From assembly GCA_011620465.1 (NCBI GenBank), contig WOZC01000080.1, positions 1-10,357 on the forward strand: a DNA stretch of 10,357 nt. Direction: 5' to 3'. The stretch comes from Anaerolineaceae bacterium. GTDB taxonomy: Bacteria; Chloroflexota; Anaerolineae; Anaerolineales; Anaerolineaceae. Below the pieces are notes generated by a model that did not search any database, had not been told where the DNA came from, and saw only the letters and a program-made list of their open reading frames with translations. A program made the translations under genes and the position numbers. Positions 1 to 6,201 of this stretch are shown here, one piece after another (positions within the stretch are counted from its first letter, which is position 1; every line of letters starts with the position of its first letter).

Positions 1-500
1 GTTAACAATAAAATGGAAATGGGTAAAAAGAGCATCGACAAGTAAAATGGGGCTCCATCCACGAGCATCACAATCACAAGCGGTACAAGGGAGATAACCA
101 GGTTTACCAGGGCGGTTCCAATTGCCGAGACACCAAAAACCGTGCTGGGAATGTAGATGCGTTTGAGCAAACTGCCTCCCCAAACAAGCCCGCTGATGGC
201 GGCATTCGTGCCCTGAGAGAAGAAGTTCCACACCAGCAAACCACTCAGAATGTAGACCGGGTAATGCGGCACAGCAGATTTGAAAAAGTTGGAAAAGACA
301 AAGGTCAAAATCAGCATGGTGCCCAGAGGGTTGAGCATCGTCCATGCCACGCCCAGCACCGAGCGCTTGTAACGCGTTAGGATATCCCGCCGGATTAGTT
401 GACCGAGCAGGTAGCGATATTTTCCTAATTCTTTTAATTCGGAAATCGCAGAAACGCGGTAACTGGCAGAGTCGTAGACGGGTTTAGTAGCGTTAGCCAA
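1..500 (-). CDS. ABC-2 type polysaccharide/polyol-phosphate export permease, N-terminal part (cut by window edge)
   Basis: This is the membrane subunit of an ABC exporter of the Wzm/TagG/RfbA type, which moves lipid-linked polysaccharide across the inner membrane together with an ATPase partner not seen here. About 166 codons are present and the frame is open to the left edge. The N-terminus has the family pattern: an amphipathic segment (YRYLLGQLIRRD, about residues 28-39), then RYKRSVLGVAWTMLNP, then hydrophobic segments around residues 55-75, 85-105 and 125-165. The start is a TTG at 498-500; an in-frame stop lies two codons upstream, and AAAGGTG sits 6 nt before the TTG, which fixes the choice. 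The permease family assignment is firm; the exported substrate is unknown. The glycosyltransferase at 1949-2959 fits a surface-polysaccharide theme, although the two genes are not in one operon. Confidence 0.9.
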   Translation of the reverse strand, partial: MANATKPVYDSASYRVSAISELKELGKYRYLLGQLIRRDILTRYKRSVLGVAWTMLNPLGTMLILTFVFSNFFKSAVPHYPVYILSGLLVWNFFSQGTNAAISGLVWGGSLLKRIYIPSTVFGVSAIGTALVNLVISLVPLVIVMLVDGAPFYLSMLFLPISILLL

Positions 501-792
501 TCATTTCACCTTTGAATTCAAGCATCAAACAACTTCTAATCTTACCATAGGAAAGTTAGATAGATTGACACTTAAATTTCGCTCATTTGAAATCGATAGA
601 ATTCAAAGTAAGATGAGGAAAAACACTTAAATGGGTATTGAGGACAATTCTGATTTTTTCTGGCAGCTTCTTTTTCACTTCTTGTCAATAGTCGGCATAA
701 CAAGTTTTTAGCGTGTATACTAATTCAGCTTGCTTTTAAGATTTAAGATGATGAGGGTCAATATAAAAAAAGAGGAAAGGGTCCACAAGAAA
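501..792. other. AT-rich intergenic region between divergent permease and lipoprotein genes
   Basis: No gene is seen. The stretch separates two divergently transcribed genes and is clearly richer in A+T than the flanking permease or the later genes. It holds a 10-bp inverted repeat (CTTTGAATTC at 510-519 and GAATTCAAAG at 599-608) and a 10-bp direct repeat (ACACTTAAAT at 568-577 and 623-632). A plus-strand TTGACA at 565-570 is followed after 17 bp by TGAAAT, and a TATACT lies at 716-721. Either could drive the lipoprotein gene, but neither is a complete promoter match. Confidence 0.5.
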
Positions 793-1287
793 GTGATATG
801 TCTGTCTCAAAAAACTGGTCTGATACTGCTTACTTTACTGCTTATTTGCAGTTCGTGCTCTTCCACAGATAGAAAGAGAGAAGACCAACCGCAAAGTACT
901 TCTATACCAAACCAACAGTCTATAACTTCTTCACCAGATACGACTCAGGAAGTAAGGTCGACTGAAGCTGAAGCATTGGAAACGGTGGGTCATAATGAAC
1001 CAGAGGTCACCAACTGGTCTTCTCCTGGATATAAAGCAAGAGCCTTTTCGATATTAAATAAAATAATGACTGAAGTTACTGAATATACTTGTCCGACCGG
1101 ATGTAAAGCTCACCTTGATGGTTGTGATATTAAAGGTAATATCTCGTACACCTCAAAAGAAAAAATCTTCCACGCACCCGGGCAAGAATACTATACCCCG
1201 ACTGTTATTACACCGATGTTTGGCGAAAGATGGTTCTGTACAGAGGAGGATGCAATTGCCAACGGATGGCGGAAATCGCGAAAATAA
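793..1287 (+). CDS. small secreted lipoprotein with C-terminal IKGN/PGQ/GERWFC domain
   Basis: This is a predicted exported protein of 164 residues if it starts at the GTG at 793. That start has a purine-rich GAGGAAAGGG at 772-781, about 11 nt upstream, and gives a short n-region before the hydrophobic stretch LILLTLLLI (residues 10-18). The lipid-attachment cysteine is probably C22 in ICSSC, though C19 is possible. ATG codons at 748 or 751 would give a longer, Lys-rich n-region but have no clear ribosome site. A Ser/Thr/Gln-rich linker (about 23-75) leads to a compact C-terminal domain with C100, C104 and C111, then IKGN (113-116), PGQEYY (129-134), GERWFC (144-149) and GW (158-159). This pattern recurs at the C-termini of secreted bacterial proteins, including some thermonuclease-like ones, and I recall it being called a 'sunset' domain. 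No catalytic domain is present. The function is unknown; the cysteines suggest disulfides or metal binding. The gene is AT-rich and may have been acquired. Confidence 0.75.
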   Translation: MICLSQKTGLILLTLLLICSSCSSTDRKREDQPQSTSIPNQQSITSSPDTTQEVRSTEAEALETVGHNEPEVTNWSSPGYKARAFSILNKIMTEVTEYTCPTGCKAHLDGCDIKGNISYTSKEKIFHAPGQEYYTPTVITPMFGERWFCTEEDAIANGWRKSRK

Positions 1288-1294
1288 TTACAGT

Positions 1295-1834
1295 TCAAGG
1301 ACCAGTGACAACCGGCAGACCCTGGCTGATCCAGTCGTTCATTCCACCTGCCATACTGGTCACCTCGGCAAAGCCGGCCTTCAGCAACAGATCCCTGCCC
1401 TGGGCGCTGCGATTACCAGACCGACACACCACCACGATTTTCTGGTCTTTCGGCAGCTCATTTTGCCGATTTGCGAGTTGCCCAAGAGGGATCAGTGTTG
1501 CCCATTCAATATGAGCTTCGTTCCACTCACTTTGCTCTCGCACATCCAGAAAGATCCATTCTGTCTTATCCATTCGTGCTACATCTGCTACGCTCATCTC
1601 CAACGGCTGATTGCTAACGGTTTCCTGGCGTTGGCTGGTCTGTTGGATCAACCAATATCCACCAACAGCTACAACAATCACTATTAGGATCCAAATCCAG
1701 GGTAAAATGGCTCGGTTCTGCTGTCCTGTCGCTTTCATTTGGGGCTCATTTGTTTTTTGTCCCGCAGCCTTGACCTGGGTCTTTTTTTCTAAGCTTACAC
1801 TTTCGTTTTTATTGGATTTCTGTGATTTCGCCAT
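1295..1834 (-). CDS. membrane-anchored single-domain rhodanese
   Basis: This 179-residue protein has a Lys/Gln-rich cytoplasmic N-terminus, one transmembrane segment (about 44-64) and a rhodanese domain (about 78-179). The domain shows DVRE (97-100), the active-site loop C137-R-S-G-N-R-S143 with the persulfide-forming cysteine, and GGMNDW (163-168) before the end. Rhodaneses carry sulfane sulfur or use the same pocket for redox or sulfur trafficking; the loop is intact, so activity is expected. Positive charge before the helix and the lack of a cleavage site suggest an anchored domain facing out of the cytoplasm. The ATG at 1832-1834 has only a poor ribosome site. A good promoter lies upstream (1865-1893). 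The gene ends 7 bp from the convergent lipoprotein gene with no terminator between them. The sulfur donor and acceptor cannot be told from the sequence. Confidence 0.92.
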   Translation of the reverse strand: MAKSQKSNKNESVSLEKKTQVKAAGQKTNEPQMKATGQQNRAILPWIWILIVIVVAVGGYWLIQQTSQRQETVSNQPLEMSVADVARMDKTEWIFLDVREQSEWNEAHIEWATLIPLGQLANRQNELPKDQKIVVVCRSGNRSAQGRDLLLKAGFAEVTSMAGGMNDWISQGLPVVTGP

Positions 1835-1864
1835 ATCAGTCCATTCTGTCTGAATATTTCAGTA

Positions 1865-1893
1865 ATTATACAAGACCACCAACCTCTTCGCAA
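1865..1893 (-). promoter_or_regulatory. promoter of the rhodanese gene
   Basis: On the minus strand, TTGCGA (1888-1893, four of six matches to the -35 consensus) is followed after exactly 17 bp by a perfect TATAAT (1865-1870). Transcription would start near 1858, about 24 nt before the rhodanese ATG. Confidence 0.65.
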
Positions 1894-1896
1894 TTC

Positions 1897-1925
1897 TCTG
1901 CATGGAAGCGTACCTAAACTATAAT
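1897..1925 (+). promoter_or_regulatory. promoter of the glycosyltransferase-corA pair
   Basis: A perfect plus-strand TATAAT lies at 1920-1925. The -35 at 17 bp spacing (TCTGCA, 1897-1902) is weak, matching three of six positions, so activation or another spacing is possible. The start point would be near 1932, leaving a leader of under 20 nt. It lies back-to-back with the rhodanese promoter in a 108-bp gap. Confidence 0.45.
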
Positions 1926-1948
1926 ATTCATAGCCAGGCAAAGTGGAC

Positions 1949-2959
1949 ATGATCAAACCGTTCTTCTCTGTTCTCATCCTATTCTGGAAAAGCGACCAAT
2001 TCCTGCCAGATAATCTCCAGGCATTGGAAGAACAGACCTTCAAAGATTTCGAGGTTATCCTGCTTGATAACGGAGCAGATGAAGCACCCGATCCTGCGGT
2101 TCTCAGCCAGCATCCCAGCCTGGATCTCCGCGTAATACATTCTGATAGCAACCTCGGTTTTGCAGCCGGCAACAACTTGGCTGCCCGGCAAGCACAGGGT
2201 GAATACCTTATATTGCTGAATAATGATGCTTTTCCTGAACCCGATTGGCTTTCGACTCTTCACCAAGCTGCCAAAACCCATCCCGGGCACTGCTTTGCCT
2301 CCCGACTTCTGCAGGCAAACAATCCCGAAGTTCTGGATGGAGAATGGAATGTCTACCACGCCAGTGGTCTGGCGTGGCGCAAAAACCACAACCGCTCCGC
2401 CTCTTTTAGTGCCGCAAATCCCCGTTATGTACTGAGCGCTTGCGCGGCAGCTTCAGCTTATCCCCGCCTTGCTTTCGAGCAAATCGGTGGTTTTGATGAA
2501 GACTTTTTTGCATATATGGAAGATATTGACCTCGATCTGCGCCTTCGGATGGTTGGTTATCCCTGTCTTTATTTGCCTGGGGCGGTGGTTCATCATGTTG
2601 GTTCTGGCAGTACAGGTAACAGAAGCGATTTCTCTATATTTTATGGTCAGCGCAACCTGGTATGGACTTTCGTCAAGAATATGCCTGGGCTGCTCTTTTG
2701 GCTCTTGCTGCCAGGCCACCTGCTTATAAACCTTGGTTACTTGTTTGCTGGGTTGTTCATAACAAACAGAGGTACGCTCTGGCAAGCAAAAAAAGCGGCT
2801 GTTGCTGGATTGCCCGAAATGTGGCAGAAACGCCACCACGTCCAATCCACCCGCACCATCCCAGTCTGGCGTTTTGCCAGGCTGCTAAACTGGAATCCCT
2901 TTTCTCCATTAGTCAAACTGATTAATGTCCACCCTTCTCACAAGGAGCAACATGACTGA
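1949..2959 (+). CDS. family 2 glycosyltransferase (rhamnosyltransferase-like), membrane-associated
   Basis: This 336-residue protein has the GT-A fold of family GT2, which transfers a sugar from a nucleotide-sugar donor, probably during surface polysaccharide or cell-wall glycan assembly. Visible motifs are LLDNGADE (38-45), NLGFAAGNN (68-76), the metal-binding LLNNDAF (89-95, an NND form of DXD) and GFDEDFFAYMEDIDL (181-195), whose ED pair is the usual catalytic-base region of WbbL-like rhamnosyltransferases. A hydrophobic stretch at about 248-272 plus a basic tail suggests membrane attachment. The ATG at 1949 was chosen; a GTG at 1943 would add two residues, and neither has a strong ribosome site. 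The last codons overlap the start of corA (ATGACTGA), so the two are probably translated together despite having no obvious shared role. The acceptor and donor are unknown. Confidence 0.9.
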   Translation: MIKPFFSVLILFWKSDQFLPDNLQALEEQTFKDFEVILLDNGADEAPDPAVLSQHPSLDLRVIHSDSNLGFAAGNNLAARQAQGEYLILLNNDAFPEPDWLSTLHQAAKTHPGHCFASRLLQANNPEVLDGEWNVYHASGLAWRKNHNRSASFSAANPRYVLSACAAASAYPRLAFEQIGGFDEDFFAYMEDIDLDLRLRMVGYPCLYLPGAVVHHVGSGSTGNRSDFSIFYGQRNLVWTFVKNMPGLLFWLLLPGHLLINLGYLFAGLFITNRGTLWQAKKAAVAGLPEMWQKRHHVQSTRTIPVWRFARLLNWNPFSPLVKLINVHPSHKEQHD

Positions 2960-4010
2960 AAACCTTCCCGAAAGTAAGCCTGAGAATCCCTCACTTTCTC
3001 TTTCCCGATTCTTTTACATTGATGTAAGCGGAAGAATCTCCACGCTCTCATCTCTGGAGGATGGGCTCAAAGCTGTTAGTTCCGGGGGTTTTTTATGGTT
3101 GGATTACTGTGCTCCGGATTTGGAGACGCTCCAACCACTCATGACAGAATTCAATGTTCATCCGCTCTCGGTTGAGGATATGCTTAATGAGGATCAGCTG
3201 CCCAAGTTGGATTTATTTCCCGATTACTCTTTCATGGTCTTTAACATCTTTGAAAGCGCGGATTCAGAAATCATCACCCATGAACTGGACTTGCTGGTCG
3301 GGTCTAACTTTTTCATTAGCTCCACAAAGTACGACAAATCTGGTCAGCCGCTTTTGGCAGGAGTTGAACGGGCAGTCGAAAGGGAAAGCCAACGGATCAA
3401 AAACGGTCCTGCTTTCCTTCTACACCTGATCATTGACATCATGGTTGATCGCAAATTCCAGGCAATTGACCAGATTGAGATCAAACTTGACCAGTATGAG
3501 GATGAGATCCTGGCTGATTCCCGCGATTTTGACCTTTCAGGTCTGATGAACTCACGCCGCTCTTTGATGGTCATCCGAAAATCGGTTTTCTATGAACGGG
3601 AAGTGATCAGCAAATTGATCCGCCGGGACAGCAGATTTATCAGTGATCAGTCGATAGTCTTCTTCCGGGATGTCTATGACCACCTCTCCCGGTACTACGA
3701 AATCTCTGAAACCGCCCGCGACCAGGTGACGAGTCTGATGGAAATCCACCTTTCGATGATCAGCAATCGCATGGCGCAGACTTCCAATCGCACGAATGCC
3801 ATCATGCGCCGTCTCACCTTGATCACAACGATATTTATGCCATTAACCTTGATTTCAGGGATCGGTGGCATGTCTGAATTTACCTTTTTTGTTGGGGAGA
3901 ACAATTTCAAGGTTGGCTATTTGGTCTTGTTTGCCGCAATGGCTTTGATCGCGGCGCTTAACTACACTCTATTAAAACGCATGGAGCGCGAGGTTAACGA
4001 CGAAGCCTGA
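2952..4010 (+). CDS. corA: CorA-family divalent metal channel with GMS in place of GMN
   Basis: This 352-residue protein belongs to the CorA family of pentameric Mg2+/Co2+/Ni2+ channels. The N-terminal cytoplasmic domain has family sequence such as WLDYCAPDLETLQPL and HPLSVEDMLN. A long helix with LDQYEDEIL and SRRSLMVIRKSV leads to two C-terminal transmembrane segments (about 286-305 and 321-340) and a basic tail. The signature loop after the first segment reads GIGGMSEF (303-310), so the canonical YGMN is GGMS. The loop keeps a conserved acidic-rich stretch (VGENN) before the second helix. The ATG at 2952 is preceded by AAGGAG (2942-2947); an upstream in-frame ATG at 2925 lies inside the glycosyltransferase and lacks a ribosome site. 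Family membership is firm, but ion preference is less sure because the selectivity motif is altered. A weak terminator overlaps the stop codon. Confidence 0.9.
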   Translation: MTENLPESKPENPSLSLSRFFYIDVSGRISTLSSLEDGLKAVSSGGFLWLDYCAPDLETLQPLMTEFNVHPLSVEDMLNEDQLPKLDLFPDYSFMVFNIFESADSEIITHELDLLVGSNFFISSTKYDKSGQPLLAGVERAVERESQRIKNGPAFLLHLIIDIMVDRKFQAIDQIEIKLDQYEDEILADSRDFDLSGLMNSRRSLMVIRKSVFYEREVISKLIRRDSRFISDQSIVFFRDVYDHLSRYYEISETARDQVTSLMEIHLSMISNRMAQTSNRTNAIMRRLTLITTIFMPLTLISGIGGMSEFTFFVGENNFKVGYLVLFAAMALIAALNYTLLKRMEREVNDEA

Positions 4011-4034
4011 GCGGATCGAAAAGCTCAGTTCTTT
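4007..4034 (+). terminator. weak intrinsic terminator at the end of corA
   Basis: CTGAGC (4007-4012, containing the TGA stop) pairs perfectly with GCTCAG (4023-4028) across a 10-nt loop and is followed by TTCTTT. The stem is short and the T-run is broken, so termination is probably partial. Confidence 0.4.
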
Positions 4035-4122
4035 CAGTGATTAAGTAACGAACACATTGTAATCCGGACATGGTTCTTTTTGAGTATTCCCTGGTTGGCT
4101 CCTGCGTTAATTAAAAGTTTCA

Positions 4123-4170
4123 GATTGCCGCAGTCGCTAGCACTCCTACTATGTACGCAAGCAGTCGCAA
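4123..4170. repeat. REP-like intergenic repeat, degenerate copy 1
   Basis: The segment begins ATTGCCGCAGTCGCT and ends GCAGTCGCAAT, giving ATTGC/GCAAT ends in inverted orientation and the 8-mer GCAGTCGC twice (4130-4137 and 4161-4168). Its core CAGTCGCTAGCACTCCT matches copy 2 at 4318-4352 with one inserted base and one substitution. The layout resembles short palindromic repeats scattered between genes in many bacterial genomes. Confidence 0.45.
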
Positions 4171-4317
4171 TAACGTTTTATTAATTCGTCACTACAAAAT
4201 CCTTTGCCTCAAGTTTTTAGGAATTATGAAAGTGGGGTTGGCAAAGGATCGTAGCAGTCTGCCTTTTATTGGCTTTTTATTCGGGATCGGTTTTGAAATC
4301 TAGAAATTGAAGGGGAA

Positions 4318-4352
4318 GATCGCCTCAGTCGCTGCGCTCCTTTGCAGTGACA
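4318..4352. repeat. REP-like intergenic repeat, copy 2, with hairpin
   Basis: The core CAGTCGCTGCGCTCCT matches copy 1. Within it TCGCTGC (4329-4335) pairs with GCAGTGA (4344-4350), including one G-T pair, around an 8-nt loop. It lies 15 bp beyond the CHAD stop codon and could act as an mRNA 3' end or processing site for that operon, although no T-run follows on the minus strand. Confidence 0.5.
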
Positions 4353-4367
4353 GATAAAAATGGCGGT

Positions 4368-5405
4368 CTACTCTTCATAAACTTCCACAGCACCATTTTC
4401 ATCTTCATTGGGTTTTTCCATCTTCTGCAGCAATTTGATCGCCTCGCCAATGTTCAACGGGGCATTGATGAGCGACTCAAGCTTATCCCACGTGCCATCC
4501 TGCAGCGTTTTATCCCATATCTGAAGAAAATCCTGGTAGTCTTCAGCCCGGCTTACCTTACGGTTGGCAGCAAATGCATTCAGACCGGGTAACAACCTTC
4601 GCAATGGGCGATTATGTCCAAAATAAGCGATGATGCGCTGCTCTTCCTCTTTGATGAAATTCGGGATCATCTCCGTCCAGACGTCAGCATCATGGATCGA
4701 GCCAAGCAAGTCCTGCAACTTTTTTGCCTGGTTGATAAATGGCTTGAGTTCATCACCGTACAGGCTTTCAAACGTCTCCATGGTATAGCGAAGGTGTTTC
4801 GCGCTGATACGCATGGCGTGCAACTCAGCCACGTTCGCCTCTACCCGAACTGGTTCGTCAAAATTCATCACTTCTTGCAATCTCGCCTTGATGCTCGAAA
4901 AAGCCAGCTCAAACAACGCCGGTGAATACAGGTAGACGCTCTCAACCTTTTCAAGCCACGGCGCTGCCCAGCGTGCAATTCTGCGCAAAGTCTCATCGTC
5001 CTCCAGGGTTTTCATCGCTTTGATCACCCTGCTCTGCGCTTCCTGGCGCTGCTGTTTTAACCGAAGCTGTAAACGGTTGACGCCCGGTGCCAGCCTTGGG
5101 TCACTAAATTTCGGATGAAGTTGCTGGAGTAACTCGAGCTGAACGTCCAAATCGCGCGCGGCTCCCAGCGCTTTTGTCACCGCCTGGATATCTTTTGCAA
5201 ATAGTTTGTAATCCTGTTTCGGAAAACTGTCTCTGAAAATCGCGAAAGAACTGCGCAGCCGGCGGGAAGCCACACGCATACGATGGATGTATTCGATATC
5301 CGCGCTGGTCATCACCCCTTCCACCTCTGCCTGCATCGCTGAGAGGTGCTCGTAAATGATTTTTGCCCCATATATGTTGATCGCTTCTGCGCTTACTTTT
5401 GCCAT
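4368..5405 (-). CDS. CHAD-domain protein (polyphosphate-associated family)
   Basis: This 345-residue, largely helical soluble protein contains the conserved-histidine alpha-helical domain (CHAD). The two internal helical repeats show HRMRVASRRLR (41-51), ARDLDV (83-88), HAMRISAKHLRY (196-207) and LGSIHDADVW (234-243). These basic and histidine-bearing helices line a positively charged groove. CHAD proteins are known to bind inorganic polyphosphate and to localise to polyphosphate granules in some bacteria; they often sit beside polyphosphate-metabolising genes. No CYTH triphosphatase domain is fused here. The ATG at 5403-5405 has a strong GGAGGAGGA just upstream; a longer frame to 5441 has no such site and would run through a hairpin. 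The gene is last in a run with two kinase-like genes, with an 82-nt gap containing two hairpins. The acidic C-terminus (ending EVYEE) is not part of the domain. Confidence 0.9.
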   Translation of the reverse strand: MAKVSAEAINIYGAKIIYEHLSAMQAEVEGVMTSADIEYIHRMRVASRRLRSSFAIFRDSFPKQDYKLFAKDIQAVTKALGAARDLDVQLELLQQLHPKFSDPRLAPGVNRLQLRLKQQRQEAQSRVIKAMKTLEDDETLRRIARWAAPWLEKVESVYLYSPALFELAFSSIKARLQEVMNFDEPVRVEANVAELHAMRISAKHLRYTMETFESLYGDELKPFINQAKKLQDLLGSIHDADVWTEMIPNFIKEEEQRIIAYFGHNRPLRRLLPGLNAFAANRKVSRAEDYQDFLQIWDKTLQDGTWDKLESLINAPLNIGEAIKLLQKMEKPNEDENGAVEVYEE

Positions 5406-5418
5406 TCCTCCTCCGTTG

Positions 5419-5437
5419 GGATGGGGGTTGCCCATCC
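5419..5437 (-). other. hairpin just upstream of the CHAD ribosome site
   Basis: GGATGGG and CCCATCC form a perfect 7-bp stem around a 5-nt loop. On the minus-strand transcript it ends about 5 nt before the GGAGGAGGA of the CHAD gene, so it could affect ribosome loading or protect a processed 5' end. Confidence 0.5.
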
Positions 5438-5456
5438 ACAATCATCGATTATAGAA

Positions 5457-5478
5457 TACCCCAGGCAAAGCTGGGGTA
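5457..5478 (-). other. intercistronic 8-bp hairpin between the kinase-like and CHAD genes
   Basis: TACCCCAG and CTGGGGTA pair perfectly around a 6-nt loop, 9 nt after the kinase-like stop codon. On the minus strand it is followed by TTCTATAATC, which is not a proper T-run, so it looks more like an mRNA-stabilising or partial-termination element than a full terminator. Confidence 0.5.
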
Positions 5479-5487
5479 CGGAAGATG

Positions 5488-6201
5488 CTAATATGGACGT
5501 TCCGACTTTGTCAGCCGGTTATGCAGCAATAACCGGATCGGTCGTTTGAGATCTTCAAAAATCTCCTGGGGAGTACGGTCGGCATCGATGGTTACAAAGT
5601 TGTATTCTCTTGCCAGCTCTTCCAGTTCTTTGATTATTTGAGTCTGATAGGTCACGAAACTGTCGTAGAAATTGTCTGCCAAATGCATGTCCATGCCCGA
5701 TTCCCAATAATTGAGACCACGACCATGGATAAGTCTCTGCACCAACGAAGGTACGGATGCCTGTAAATACAAAATCAAATGTGGGCGCAGTGCTATGCCG
5801 TATAAGGCTCTGGACCAGTTCTTTTCAATGCCGCGAATGCTGTCACGCGCGATCATGGAGTAGAAATAGCGGTCAGATAAAACAATAAAGCCAGCTTGCA
5901 AAGCCGGGATAATTTTATTCTCCAATCGATCCGCAAAATCGGCTGCATAAAAAAGGCTCATCGTGATTGGACCGAGTGTATGTCCGCTTTTAGCGGCGTC
6001 AAGCCCGGGACCAGTCAGTTCTGAACGAGTCAAACCTGTATCAGCAACTGCGTAACCCTCTTCTTCCAGCCAATGCCGCAGCATATTTACCTGGGTTGAC
6101 CTGCCGACACCATCCGTACCTTCCAGAACGATTAACTTGCCTGGAAGTTTTCCGAAATCACGATAGGGAAAACCAGCACCATAGAAATCAGCATTGGCCA
6201 T
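5488..6201 (-). CDS. thymidylate-kinase-like P-loop protein with Arg in Walker A
   Basis: This 237-residue protein has the fold signature of thymidylate kinase (dTMP + ATP to dTDP + ADP) but is atypical. The P-loop reads GTDGVGRST (28-36), with R34 where Lys is expected. DFADR (88-92) and DRYFYS (110-115) match the family. The usual REPGG substrate loop is missing (TGLTRSELTG instead), and the LID area reads YWESGMD (165-171) instead of the normal DRFE-type sequence. A 15-residue extension precedes the core. It is a paralogue of the gene immediately upstream, and the ATG overlaps that gene's stop (TAATG) with AAGGAGGG upstream, indicating translational coupling. Annotation pipelines would call it dTMP kinase. 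I think it is a diverged nucleotide kinase, or possibly a non-catalytic partner; the true substrate is open. Confidence 0.8.
   Translation of the reverse strand: MANADFYGAGFPYRDFGKLPGKLIVLEGTDGVGRSTQVNMLRHWLEEEGYAVADTGLTRSELTGPGLDAAKSGHTLGPITMSLFYAADFADRLENKIIPALQAGFIVLSDRYFYSMIARDSIRGIEKNWSRALYGIALRPHLILYLQASVPSLVQRLIHGRGLNYWESGMDMHLADNFYDSFVTYQTQIIKELEELAREYNFVTIDADRTPQEIFEDLKRPIRLLLHNRLTKSERPY

Larger units (their letters stand above)
4011..4367. other. gene-free 357-bp gap between convergent corA and the CHAD gene
   Basis: No coding potential is seen on either strand. The region holds the 3' arm of the corA hairpin, two degenerate copies of a REP-like repeat (listed separately) and a perfect 10-bp inverted repeat, ATCCTTTGCC (4199-4208) and GGCAAAGGAT (4240-4249), separated by 31 nt. 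Such content is usual for the space between convergent operon ends. Confidence 0.6.

Noticed and set aside
565..593. TTGACA with TGAAAT after 17 bp as a plus-strand promoter for the lipoprotein gene
   Set aside because: The -10 matches only four of six positions and the leader would be about 190 nt; kept as a possibility in the intergenic entry but not called.
1115..1687. Plus-strand reading frame of about 190 codons running from inside the lipoprotein gene across the rhodanese gene
   Set aside because: It is antisense to a clear rhodanese domain, has no family motifs and no ribosome site; it is a shadow of the two real genes.
4199..4249. 10-bp inverted repeat as a bidirectional terminator for corA and the CHAD gene
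   Set aside because: The 31-nt loop is long and no T-run follows either arm.
5346..5549. Plus-strand frame spanning the CHAD start, the spacer and the kinase-like 3' end
   Set aside because: It is antisense to two supported genes and shows no motif or ribosome site.
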